Positions 6,470 through 15,902 of a DNA stretch of 15,991 bases are shown here, piece by piece (within the stretch, counting starts at the first letter, position 1; each line of letters opens with the position of its first letter). Origin of the DNA: Hamiltosporidium magnivora (Eukaryota; Microsporidia; Dubosqiidae). The translations under genes and the position numbers were made by a program. The notes under the pieces were generated by a model. It did not search any database. It was not told where the DNA came from and saw only the letters and a program-made list of their open reading frames with translations. The DNA lies in contig PITI01000247.1 in the NCBI GenBank assembly GCA_004325065.1, positions 1 through 15,991 of the forward strand, written 5' to 3'.

Positions 6470-9425
6470 TTAGTTTATTCTATCGTATTGTTGCCCTTGT
6501 CTGATATCTCGGCGATTCCATAATGCTTTTATTAATGCTGGTATGAATCTGTCTTTCATTATTTCTTTGCATTTTTTATGCTACTTTTGAAAACTCTATG
6601 GAGAATCTTGATAATATTTCTTCTTTAAACACAAAAAATAAATTCTTTTAAACCAATTATTTTAAATTTATAAACCGAAATCGTTTCGTGTTTTAATTTT
6701 TTAAAGTTTCGTATAAAAATCTTCAGCGAATGTCGTTTTTGTTATTAGATCTAATCTTTCCGTATAATATTTGACGCATAAAAAACAAATTTATACTTTT
6801 TTCAAGATTCGATGAAAAATACCTTGAAGTCTTTATAAACATCTTGGTAAATATCCAAAATATCCGCAAAACATACATTAGTGCAAAAATTGACATGTAA
6901 TATATTATCAATACGGATTTTTAAGCTGGAATAACCTGATATTTAATCATACGCCAAATATTTTTCTTCAATGAGATATTATTCGAAAAAAAAATTCTCA
7001 AATGTATTTCAAATTCAGTTTTGGTTGATTCAAGATCTTGATAAAATTTTTCGACGAGCAAGATACAAATTTTATTTGTAAAATAAAAGATCTATTGCAA
7101 CTCTAAAATTCTCGCATCTTTAATTTTTGGAAAAACTTTCAAGGTTTTATGTATAAAAATTACAAAAAACTCTTATTTTTTTTAATAAGACATAAATTAA
7201 TGTCAGATTATATTTATGAAGGATAAATGATTTTGTAAAATTATTTCAGTGAATACGTTTTTTAACAATATTTCTCCGCTGGATGTATCTTTCTTTAATA
7301 TATTATAAGGAAAAATTTTGAATAGTTTAAAACGATGTATAATCTAAAGCTACTGCTCATCCTATGCGCACAAAAAATTCTAAAATTTTGCTTTCTTTAA
7401 AAAAATATGCAAAGTATCGTATGACCTACACTATAAGCAATAATCAAGCTATTATATAATTTTTCATTTATAAATTTGCATTCGGCAATTTAACTATTCA
7501 GAGTATAATAATATCGATAACATCTTGCAAATTTTTTATTCTTTAAAAAAATTTATTCTTTTCAGAAAATATTTTTAGCCAATTTTCTTTCTATGTAAAC
7601 ATATTGATATTTTTCAAGTAAGGTATATCAAAAAAGGGATTATTTATTCTATTAGAAGCAAATACGATGGCATCCTGTTTAATAATACGTATCACTGCAA
7701 GTTTTTTTAATTTTAAAACAATAAATACATACTTATTTAGAAGTTATTTGACAATGCTGGATTAACTTTCATATACATTGCTGATGTTTTAATACGGCCT
7801 CAAAGTATAAATCTACCATTTTGATATATTTAATCTGATAAATGTAGGAATAATTTAGAAGGTAAACTTTATTGATGCAATATAAAGAAATACAGTATCT
7901 ATAAAGAAAACGAAATATTTATATAAGTTAATTAATATAGCTATTAAACTGGATTATAGCCTTTTCTATCTTTTTGATAACCATTAGCCGCTCGTCGATG
8001 TTATAAGTGTAATAATTCTTATAAAATCGAATTTTTTAGTATAATTCACACGTTTTATCTTTTTATTTCACCAATAGATGTCACATCGTCGATTGTATGA
8101 TCAGATGTAGACAATTTCCGGTTGCAATTTTTTTATCGTTTTGTCGTATTTCTGTATCTAAGAGCACGTAAGCTAATTACTGCTGAAACTTATTAATAGC
8201 GATGACCTAGAGAAATTATTTGCAAATTAATTAAATTACAAAGTTTCTGCAATAATAAATATTTTTTTAGAATTTAACTAATTGCAAACTCAAAATCAGC
8301 AAATTATATTTATAACTCAAGAATCAACAAAAAAATTATAATGTTTTTTTTTCTAGTATCGGACTAAATTTACCACAAACGACTTTGCTTAACTATTTTT
8401 ATAAAAGGAAGATTGATTTTATACTTAAATTTAACACGCCAAACTGTAGAGTATAGCACCAAAGATCTGTTAATAGATACTGTATTCTTTCCAAATTTGT
8501 TTTCTATTTCCTGATATTGTGTTTCCTAATAAAATTCAGAAGCTACCTACTTTTAAGCAAACCTCTGAATGAATTGTTTTATTAAATATGTATTAGAAAA
8601 AGAACAATAAAATGTTTTTTGCGATTTTGTTTTTTAAAAATTTTTATCTGTTTCGCACCAACAAAAAAATATATTTAACTTTGAATATTCTAAAGTGTAT
8701 TTATATATTTTCTAAATAAACTAGGCTTTTATCTACATATTATAGAATATTATCATACGTATACGCTAAATATGAAAGTAAATTCATCGTTACAAAAACC
8801 GTAGATATTGCTTGATACACTTACCTATTCACATAACGCTGTTCAAAATTCTTATGGATGTGAATTCACTATCAAGTCGCCGGCTTAGAGACAACACTTT
8901 ATTTAATCTTCGATTATTTCTTTCCTTTACTCAAATATATCTCTTTAGAAATCAAAAATGTGAAGCATAATATCTGTTTTACCCCCGAAATACGCCATAT
9001 GTCTCCCGGGCTTCATTTTTCACATTTTATTTTGCACAAAACATACATACTGAGCATAGATTAAACTCTATGGGATCACATATGTAGATTTAGTCTGGTT
9101 TTTGGAATATTTTCTTTTATCATGCCGGTATTACTAAAACAATTTTTTTATTCTTGCTGTTCAGCATTTTCAGTGGAGAATAAACTATTTCATACAAAGT
9201 TATTTTTTCCAATTGGTTTCGATTTAAAGATCTCTTTGGACTCTTGACGCAAAAAATTAATGAACGAAGAATTTTTTTGAATAATTCAGAGCACAAAAAA
9301 TACTGATTCTAATGCATACTTTTGTCTTTTATATTTATAAAAGGAAATGGTTGCTTTCTAGTTAAAGCTTTATTTTTTAGATTTTTTTTACTTCTTAAAA
9401 ACACAAATCTAGCTTGTTTATGTAA
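6470..9425 (-). pseudogene. Long decayed protein-coding tract, unidentified (one or more dead genes)
   Basis: Although this 3-kb stretch has no intact ORF, the minus strand reads as successive protein-like runs broken by stops and frame changes. The best runs are: 9425-9120, one frame of 101 sense codons with only one internal TAG (9311-9309), including KSPKRSLNRNQLEKITLYEI and PLKMLNSKNKKIVLVIPA; 9012-8914 (SPGDIWRISGVKQILCF); 7743-7591, 50 codons (RIIKQDAIVFASNRINNPFF, DIPYLKNINMFT); 7091-6921, 56 codons (VEKFYQDLESTKTEFEIHL, NIWRMIKYQVIPA); 6942-6802, 46 codons (ADILDIYQDVYKDFKVFF); and 6580-6470 (KDRFIPALIKALWNRRDIRQ, then GQQYDRIN and TAA). Runs between them are also protein-like with scattered stops. 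The plus strand is T-rich over much of this interval, as expected for an A-rich sense strand below. No family is recognised, no start was found, and traces may extend to about 9780. Confidence 0.4.
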
Positions 9426-10171
9426 TCAGCATTATCGGAAATTCATTTAAGCAAAATTTGGATTTTAAGTATTTTTATAGTATAAAAACAAGCTTTAATA
9501 TACGGGCATGTTCATAACAGTAATTTAATATTTTTATTTCTTGGTGCGTAATACTTTATTTTTAAGAAGAATAATTATTTAAGACTTTTTTTATGGTTTC
9601 TTAAAAAGTTTATGAAATATTTCTGAAATATATTTGTTTAATCTAGTATTTCTGGTGTAGTAATTTATACAGGAAAGTAAAAGAACTTAATACCTCTCAT
9701 TTTTTAGGCAGATATATGAATTGAGCTTATCAAAATTTCCCTTTATTTTTCATTATTCTCATTTTTTTTATTAAATGAAAAAAACCAATTTAGCTGGCTT
9801 TTCAGGTAATAAAAATCAATATATTTGTAAGAAAATTAATATAAATATAAAAACAATTTATTCCACCAATCTATAATAAATAAACTTTGTGAATTTTAAA
9901 GAGCAACAAATTTTATTCCAAAGAAATATAATTATTGAATATTTAATTCACACATTTAATAAAAAATTCACTGATAAGAAAAATATTTCATTATTTAATT
10001 TAAACTATTTTTTGAAAATATATTTAAATTTTATTAGAATTTAATATATTTTGTATTAGATTAATGTTTCTACATCAAAGAAATTTAAAAAAATAAATTT
10101 TATTTTCAAACTCCACTCGGTATTAATTTTAAATTTTCATTACTTTAGACACAAAATTTATTGTGTTGCTC
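9426..10171. other. AT-rich stretch, possibly the decayed 5' end of the minus-strand tract
   Basis: Between 9426 and about 9780 the minus strand still gives fragments such as CPYIKACFYTIKILKIQILL and ISDNADYINKLDLCF separated by stops. From 9780 to 10171 the sequence is nearly pure A/T and I see nothing in it. Confidence 0.4.
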
Positions 10172-10251
10172 TATTATTTTAATAGAATGAGTTCAAATTT
10201 TATTTTGTAATATTTTATTATTTTAATCAAAGTGAGCTCAAATTTTATTTT
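10172..10251. repeat. Imperfect two-copy direct repeat, 44-bp period
   Basis: TATTATTTTAATAGAATGAG plus TTCAAATTTTATTTT at 10172 recurs as TATTATTTTAATCAAAGTGAG plus CTCAAATTTTATTTT at 10216. It lies about 130-200 bp upstream of the WD40 gene; any regulatory role is unknown. Confidence 0.6.
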
Positions 10252-10371
10252 TATTGTTGCATTTTATTTTGTGCTGCTCTTCTCTTTCATACTTTGAATA
10301 TAAATTTTATATTTTCTAAATATTTTGTAATTTCCTAACTTAAGAGACATAAAATATTGTCTTTGGTTTTA

Positions 10372-10374
10372 CCC
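10372..10374 (+). promoter_or_regulatory. CCC start-proximal motif of the WD40 gene
   Basis: CCC sits four bases before the ATG (ACCCTCTAATG). It matches the microsporidian C-rich start-proximal signal and supports the ATG at 10379 over later methionines. Confidence 0.55.
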
Positions 10375-10378
10375 TCTA

Positions 10379-12268
10379 ATGCCTCAAGAAATATCAGATA
10401 TATTTATATATAAAGAATCTTTACTAAAATCAAATATATTAGGATCTACGATATTCAAATCATATTTTGTTACATTAACGAATACTTCAATAAACTTTTA
10501 TTCGCTTATAGATTTTACAAAGATTATTACTTTTCCACTTATAAAAAATATAGAAAATAAAAACAGTTTTATATCTTCTGACAATGAAATTTTAATATCT
10601 TCAGAAGATTTAAATTTTATTTATAAAATGATAAAAATTGATTTAAAATATAAACTGGGAAATGTATTTACTCAGTGTTCTTTTACTGACCGTTTTTTTA
10701 TAACGGCTGTGGACAATACAGATATATTTTTTTATGATAAATTTTCTGATTTTAAAGAAGAATTGATTTATAAATCGAAAAACAATTCCATTTCATCTTT
10801 AAAAGCAATTTTTGATGAAATAATTATTGGAACGAACGATGGGAAAATTATTATTTTAAATTTTAAATTCGATTCGAATCAAAATGACAACAAATTGGCA
10901 ATAACGAATAATAAAATGCTTAAAGTTGATGAAGAATATGTAATTACAGGTATTGAGCATATAGAAGATAATTATTATTGTTGTGTATCTTCATCTGGTC
11001 GTGCATTTTTTTTTGATACAAAATTATGTTCAATACTACAGACAATTACTGTAAGCAAAGGACCATTACGATGTTTAGTAACTGGAAATGACTTTATTTA
11101 TATTTCGGGTGATTATACGGGAATAAATGCATATTCAAGAGTTTTTGATTATTATGAAAGCACAGAAAATAGTAAAATCCGAAAATATAGATTTTTTGCA
11201 AAAATAGATACGCATTATTTACCGATAACCAATTTAATTTATAATAATGAAAGAATAATTTCTGTTTCACAAGATGGATTGATTAATTTACATTGGTTGT
11301 GTGAAGACAAATTTTTATTTAGAAAATATTATTTTGGAAAGAAAATTTGTTTTTCTAAAAAATATTTTACAGTTCAAAACAATAAAAAAATAAATTTTTA
11401 CAAAGTTTTATTACCGAATAAGGTAAAAAATAATAAAAAAACCGAATTTAATTTAATAAATTTGTCTAATAAAAATATTCGATTTGATGTGAAATTTAAA
11501 TCCAAATCAAATATAATCGATTATTCGTATTATAAGAAGTATTTGGTGATTAGTCAGAATGATAAATCGAAATTATATAAATTAAAAGATAAAAAATTTA
11601 AAAAAGTAAAATCATTTCTACCAGGATACCAAGTTTCTTTCTCGGAAAATTTATTAGTTATTAATACATTTAATGGATATATTATTGTTTATTGTTTAAA
11701 ATCAAAAAAAGAAATTTGCAGAATTATTTTAGATGAATACGAAAAGGTTTTATATGTAGAAAACGAATATGTGGTTACTAAAAGTAAAATATATTTCATA
11801 AATCAAGAACTTAGTGAAAATTCTAAAAAAATAAAAAATAACGAAAATATAAATTATATTTGTGATTATTCATCTTTACTTGATAAAGAATACGAAATGG
11901 ATTTATTTTTTAATCATAAGAATTATAAAATAATTATTTATCATTTAAAAAACTATTCGTACGAAACAAAATATTACATTTCAATTATTAAATCAACCAA
12001 AATTAAAAATGATGAAATATTTAAATTAGAATTAAAAAATATTTATAAGATTGATGGAGGTTTCTATACAGAAAATGGTGTATATTTTTATAATCATTCA
12101 TATTTATTTTATTGTCGGATTTATGATGATAGAATAGATGAATGTAAAAGAATATATGTTGGGGAAATACTTGAAGGAATAACTATTATTAATAATCAAG
12201 TTGTTGGTATTAAAAGTAGTTATACTAAAATATTTGAAGGTATAAAAGAAAAATATGGAATGAAATAA
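10379..12268 (+). CDS. WD40-type beta-propeller protein, Utp4/cirhin-like
   Basis: The 629-aa protein is rich in K, N, I, Y and F, like other AT-rich microsporidian proteins. Degenerate WD40 blades are visible: IIIGTNDGKIIILN (148-161), a blade around 190-222 ending FFFDTKLCSILQTI, GPLRCLV...YISGDYTG (228-248), and RFFAKIDTH...IISVSQDGLINLHW (271-306). The order 'G(T/P)L or VW..., SGD.TG, RRF..HTHD, (I/L)ISGG.D' is characteristic of Utp4 (cirhin), a tandem-propeller subunit of the t-UTP part of the small-subunit processome that binds nascent pre-rRNA in the nucleolus. Residues 320-629 would form the second propeller but show no clear repeats. Human and yeast Utp4 are roughly 690 and 780 aa, so this is a shortened version, as usual in microsporidia. 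The WD40 fold is fairly sure; the Utp4 identity is inference. Confidence 0.8.
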   Translation: MPQEISDIFIYKESLLKSNILGSTIFKSYFVTLTNTSINFYSLIDFTKIITFPLIKNIENKNSFISSDNEILISSEDLNFIYKMIKIDLKYKLGNVFTQCSFTDRFFITAVDNTDIFFYDKFSDFKEELIYKSKNNSISSLKAIFDEIIIGTNDGKIIILNFKFDSNQNDNKLAITNNKMLKVDEEYVITGIEHIEDNYYCCVSSSGRAFFFDTKLCSILQTITVSKGPLRCLVTGNDFIYISGDYTGINAYSRVFDYYESTENSKIRKYRFFAKIDTHYLPITNLIYNNERIISVSQDGLINLHWLCEDKFLFRKYYFGKKICFSKKYFTVQNNKKINFYKVLLPNKVKNNKKTEFNLINLSNKNIRFDVKFKSKSNIIDYSYYKKYLVISQNDKSKLYKLKDKKFKKVKSFLPGYQVSFSENLLVINTFNGYIIVYCLKSKKEICRIILDEYEKVLYVENEYVVTKSKIYFINQELSENSKKIKNNENINYICDYSSLLDKEYEMDLFFNHKNYKIIIYHLKNYSYETKYYISIIKSTKIKNDEIFKLELKNIYKIDGGFYTENGVYFYNHSYLFYCRIYDDRIDECKRIYVGEILEGITIINNQVVGIKSSYTKIFEGIKEKYGMK

Positions 12269-12269
12269 A
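12264..12269 (+). terminator. AATAAA polyadenylation signal overlapping the WD40 stop codon
   Basis: AATAAA spans the TAA at 12266-12268, giving a minimal 3' UTR typical of microsporidia. Just downstream AATCAATTTTTGATT could form a five-pair hairpin, probably incidental. Confidence 0.5.
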
Positions 12270-12592
12270 AATCAATTTTTGATTCTTTTTTAATTTTGAA
12301 TTTTCTCTATTAAAATACATTTAAAATCTCTATGGAAAAATAAAAAATAAGATTTGATATTTTTTAACAAGTTTTGTTTTAAATTTATTTATTCTAAATT
12401 ATAAGAGTTCTAAATTATAAGAGTTCTAAATTATATACAATCGTAGATATAATTACGGCTCACATATTTAAAAGATAACAGGCTTCACAATTATATACAA
12501 AAGATAATATTGGTGTCATGCAATATATATTACATAATTTTCCAAAAAGTAACAATTTAAACTATTTTCATGGCATTAAAGCAGTTATAGGT
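12270..12592. other. AT-rich spacer downstream of the WD40 gene
   Basis: Apart from the 16-bp repeat at 12392-12435 nothing is recognised here. A loosely repeated AATTATATACAA occurs at about 12429 and again at about 12489. Confidence 0.5.
12392..12435. repeat. 16-bp tandem repeat, 2.75 copies
   Basis: TTCTAAATTATAAGAG occurs at 12392-12407 and 12408-12423, followed by the first twelve bases of a third copy to 12435. It lies about 125 bp past the WD40 stop and looks like a slippage product. Confidence 0.9.
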
Positions 12593-12862
12593 TTAACATA
12601 AATAATCTCCCTACATCCTAACTTTAATTCCAATGATACTTACATCCTGAAAATCTTCATCAAAAAGAGGTTTAAACCCGATTAATGAGCAAGACAGTTA
12701 CCCCAAATTCGTTAGTTTTTGATTATAAGTGAATTATCGCGTGTAAGTGCCCATCTTAGGCTTCTCAAATAACCAATTAGGATCCTGCTTACCCTATATT
12801 TTAGAACCAAATAAACTTTCAACCGATATAAATGACGGGGAGATAAAAGGGGTCTATTTAGA
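12593..12862 (-). pseudogene. Possible decayed coding fragment, unidentified
   Basis: One minus-strand frame gives SPSFISVESLFGSKI, stop, GKQDPNWLFEKPKMGTYTR, stop, FTYNQKLTNLG, stop, LSCSLIGFKPLFDEDFQDVS and IIGIKVRM, stop, GDYLC, in DNA that is visibly less AT-rich than both flanks. Four stops in about 85 codons, with protein-like composition in between and no frame change needed, suggest a nonsense-riddled relic. I cannot assign a family; a mobile-element origin is possible given the composition. Confidence 0.3.
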
Positions 12863-13734
12863 CCTTGAAATGTCATAATAATATGTATAACCTGCTACTT
12901 AGCTTTCCTGGATTTTTAAAGCGTGAATTTTTTTTACAGCTCAGGCAAAAGTCTTTTAATTCGAGTGAGAAAGACTAGATTCGCCTTGCCTTGCATTAAA
13001 ATTACATAAAAAGTTCAGAAGTGATATCAAATCATGTTTGATGAAAACTACGAACGAATTTTTTATTAGAAATTCACTATTTTCTAGTCATTCTTCCTTT
13101 TATAGAAATTTTTAGGTGTAAACGAAAATTTAATGTGATTTTATTTCATAGAAATACAAAAAAACATTTTAAAATTATTTTCACATACTCTTTGCCAAGC
13201 GGAAGTGTTTATGTGTGTTTAAAGTGTTCTAACTATACTTTTAAGAAATCACTTAAATAAAAGTAAGTAAATTAATCAGAAAATATTTTCATATAAATGA
13301 AGATTTCTCATCGTTTTTTTCGAGATTAAAAATTCATGAATTTTAAGTTTTCTATCTTTTTTTATCTTTTCTTCCATTTCTATTTAAAGCAATACTTACA
13401 TCGATCTTTCTTAATATTTCAAGTCATTTCTTTAATTTCAATTATTTTATCTACACCCAAGGGTTTATTAATTTATATTTGTGGGGTTAACATATTTTTT
13501 TACCTATTGATGTGTATGTGTTACAGATATTTGTGTTGTTTATGTCTCTTGACTACCTTTAAGACATCAATGATTGTATTTTCCACCTTTCATCGGTATT
13601 TTTAATTTATTCAAAAATTCTTTATCAATATAAATGGTTCTTCGTGTTTTTTTAAATATTTTAAAGAAATCCGTATTTATTTTATCTACTACTTTCAAGC
13701 TTAAAAACGTATTTTAATATTTGAACAGAACGGG
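12863..13734. other. AT-rich stretch with no supportable gene
   Basis: The only open frame of any length is 13336-13605 (plus, 89 codons). It is a run of F, L, I and Y codons in T-rich DNA with no start-proximal CCC motif, and I do not consider it a gene. Nothing else is recognised. Confidence 0.5.
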
Positions 13735-13795
13735 TCTGAATCATTAAATAAGGGATTATCTCAACACTACACCTTCAAATAAGGCATTAATGGCT
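13735..13795 (-). mobile_element. Short relic of the same non-LTR retrotransposon
   Basis: Bases 13748-13772 are identical over 25 nt to 2615-2639 of the endonuclease relic, and weaker similarity extends on both sides. On the minus strand it reads CSVEIIPYLM, against CSVEIIPYVM in the larger relic. It is an isolated fragment of about 50 bp with no other element sequence next to it. Confidence 0.65.
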
Positions 13796-14200
13796 TTCAT
13801 TAAAGCATATTCTTGTTTTTTTATTATCTAATTAAATATTAATAAAAAATTTCTTCTTTTTACTAAAAAATCATAATATTTGAAATTTAATTGAAATAAT
13901 CGAATGTAATTCTGAATTATGATTCTCATTATAATAAATCTGTTGATTTTCAAACTTCTTGAACTATGATTACGTTTCTAAATAAATTTTATTGGTTCTT
14001 AGATCAAATCGGGATTTATTTAGAAAAGTAATCATATTTCAAGAATATTTTTTATGCAAAAAAATTTAGGGTTAAAATTTATGAAAATGAAATATTAAAA
14101 AAATAAATTATAAATCATTTTAAAGTGTAAAAAATGAATATCAACGAAATCTGTTAAAAGAAAATCCCAAAAAGGTTTTAAAATTATAAAAATTAAATAT
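13796..14200. other. AT-rich spacer downstream of eS6
   Basis: No gene, RNA or repeat is recognised between the retroelement relic and the 3' end of the eS6 gene. Confidence 0.5.
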
Positions 14201-14206
14201 TTTAAT
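14201..14206 (-). terminator. ATTAAA poly(A)-like signal overlapping the eS6 stop
   Basis: ATTAAA, a common variant of AATAAA, spans the TAA stop (14204-14202) on the minus strand. No canonical AATAAA is seen in the next 60 bases. Confidence 0.35.
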
Positions 14207-14912
14207 TCTTAACTTGCTGCAACTCAGGATATTTCGCAAAAAACTCTTCTCTTTGAGTTTTTGATCTCTTCTTTCTTTCTTCTGCTTCTTTTTTTATAGC
14301 ATTTTTTGCATCCTCTTTTTCTTGTGTCCATTCACCTGTAATTCGTATTCTTGGTATTTTAACTTTTTCTTGTCCACTTTCTTTTGCTGCTTTGGTGATG
14401 CTTTCAACTAAGAATTTCTTGATATCTGCACCTTCGGGAATTTCAAATCGTTCTCTGAGTTTAGAAGCACGTTTAGGAAGATGAGAACATGACTCAACAC
14501 GATCAGTTACACCTGCAATCTCAGTATCTCCTTTTTGAACAATAATGACTGAAAGAACTGATATTTCACTGGAAACAATTTCTCCCCGCACACTTTTTCT
14601 ACGACGACATCCATCACGTCTACATCTATATCCTTTATCTCCTTTCTTTAACAACAGTCTCACTCGTGCTGAGGATGGAACACCACGTCTCATAGGAAAT
14701 CCTTGGCGGTCATCACCACCAGTTATTTCAAAAACGTATCCGTTATATTCTGGTCCAAGTATACTTCCTTCAAATGTATTTCCTATCTTTTGGTCATATA
14801 AACGTTGTTCTACTTTTCTTTCCATAGATATAAGTTTCTGAGTACCGTTTGTTGGATAAGCAATGTTCAACTAAAATTATATTTTTATATTTTCATCTAC
14901 ACTTACCTTCAT
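14202..14912 (-). CDS. RPS6: 40S ribosomal protein eS6 (RPS6), two exons
   Basis: Exon 1 is ATG AAG (14912-14907) and exon 2 is 14870-14202; together they encode 224 aa. The protein begins MKLNIAYPTNGTQK, aligning with the MKLNI start of eukaryotic eS6. It has the family signature ITGGDDRQGFPM at 51-62, RRKSVRG at 92-98 and LPKRASKLR at 133-141. Exon 2 alone has no ATG at its start (it opens TTG AAC ATT), and splicing supplies the expected Met-Lys. eS6 sits on the small-subunit body and is assembled early. Animal and yeast forms are about 236-249 aa; this one is a little shorter and ends EEFFAKYPELQQVKN, lacking the terminal RRxSS serine cluster phosphorylated by S6 kinases elsewhere. Codon use is more GC-balanced than in the WD40 gene, as expected for high expression. 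Confidence 0.95.
14871..14906 (-). other. 36-nt spliceosomal intron in eS6
   Basis: It begins GTAAGT directly after codon 2 and ends ATTTTAG just before TTG AAC ATT. Its length is a multiple of three but it contains an in-frame TAA, so an unspliced mRNA would encode only 11 residues. Position right behind the start codon, minimal length and location in a ribosomal protein gene are all typical of microsporidian introns. There is no long polypyrimidine tract. Confidence 0.9.
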
Positions 14913-14914
14913 TT

Positions 14915-14926
14915 GGGGTTAAATTT
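14915..14926 (-). promoter_or_regulatory. AAATTT + CCCC start-proximal promoter motif of eS6
   Basis: On the minus strand AAATTTAACCCC ends two bases before the ATG. It combines the AAATTT element described upstream of microsporidian ribosomal protein genes with the C-rich start-proximal motif, and fixes the start in exon 1 rather than in exon 2. Confidence 0.65.
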
Positions 14927-15618
14927 TTTTTAAAAATATTTATTTTTGAATTAAAAAAAAGAAAGAAAATATTTTATTAGTGAAAATATTAAATAGAGAT
15001 ATGTATGATTTGAAATTAAACTATGAACTTAAAATTAATTGTGATAATTTTATTGTTTATTGAAAAATATATTTTTTGTTGGAAAATATTATTTTATTTG
15101 AGAAAAAATACAAATATGAAGAAAAACTAGAATTTGCATAATTTTGAATTATTTTTCTACTTTTTTTCGTTTTAAAATACCACAAAGGATGACTTAAAAA
15201 TTTTTTAGAATGTGAGAGATATTAAATCCTTTTATCTCTCAATAACAATTATGAGACATATCCAAAGCACCCGTAAATATATAAGATACAATTGTTCTAT
15301 AATATAGAAGAAGCCATAATAAAATAAAAAAGTATGATAGTTTTTTTGAGATGCCATATTCTCATGCTGAGTAATGATTTAATGCTGATATTTAAACGTT
15401 TAAAATAGAAACAAGATAAAATTAAGAGAACAAAAACGAATATGTCTACTTATTTCAAAGAGAAACTATTAAATAAGAAAAATTAAGCTTCTAGTATTGA
15501 ATATTCAAGGTAATTTAATATAATTAAAATTATCATGACACACCTTTATATGTTCAACCACCCCGTGTCATTTTTGCTTGAATCGAACTCTATAAAGTCA
15601 GAAAAAAAATATCATTTT
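14927..15618. other. AT-rich stretch with no supportable gene
   Basis: Nothing is recognised in these 690 bases. A slightly GC-richer patch at 15540-15600 contains GAGTTCGATTC on the minus strand, like a tRNA T-loop, but no tRNA folds around it. Confidence 0.5.
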
Positions 15619-15902
15619 GAGTACTATCGACGAAATATCTGCCTTTATTCTTACTGATGTTTATATATTTTGATTGTAAACCTTATGATTTATATTTTTA
15701 AGTACTATCGACTGAATGTGTGCCTTTATGCATATTAGTGTTTGAAGTTATTTAAGAAACATCTTTTTATTTATGTTTTTGAGTACTATCGACTGAATGT
15801 ATGCCTTTATGCATACAGTGTTTGGTATTTTTATTGGAAAATCTTATAATTTGTATTTTTGTGCACTATCAGCTGAATATACCATGCTAGGAGCAGAATT
15901 GG
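15619..15902 (-). repeat. 81-bp tandem array derived from the non-LTR element's coding sequence
   Basis: Units start at 15619, 15700, 15781 and 15861 (periods 81, 81, 80), the last one partial and diverged. Each opens with a conserved core, GTACTATCGACTGAATGT followed by (A/G)TGCCTTTATGCAT in the better copies. The 28-bp core at 15782-15809 matches 2514-2541 of the endonuclease relic at 27 of 28 positions. On the minus strand the cores read KAYIQSIVLK, KAHIQSIVLK and KADISSIVLK, where the relic has KAYIQSIVLK. The remaining 50 bp of each unit are AT-rich and more variable. Since 81 is divisible by three the array may once have been translated, but stops now interrupt it. Confidence 0.85.

Noticed and set aside
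6723..6911. Minus-strand ORF of 62 codons
   Set aside because: As an independent gene it has no start motif and is hydrophobic; the neighbouring frame (6942-6802) gives the more protein-like reading, so I include the area only within the decayed tract.
9120..9230. Plus-strand reading across 9075-9230 (IMPVLLKQFFYSCCSAFSVE)
   Set aside because: It is open too, but shorter and F/L/S-rich, as expected from the complement of A-rich coding DNA; the minus frame is open for over 100 codons with one stop.
13336..13605. Plus-strand ORF of 89 codons, strongly hydrophobic
   Set aside because: Low-complexity T-rich sequence produces such F/L/I/Y strings by chance; no start-proximal CCC, no poly(A) signal and no conserved motif.
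14545..14841. Plus-strand ORF of 98 codons
   Set aside because: Antisense shadow of the eS6 gene.
15570..15610. Possible tRNA T-loop (GAGTTCGATTC on the minus strand)
   Set aside because: The flanking five bases do not pair and no D-arm, anticodon stem or acceptor stem could be assembled around it.
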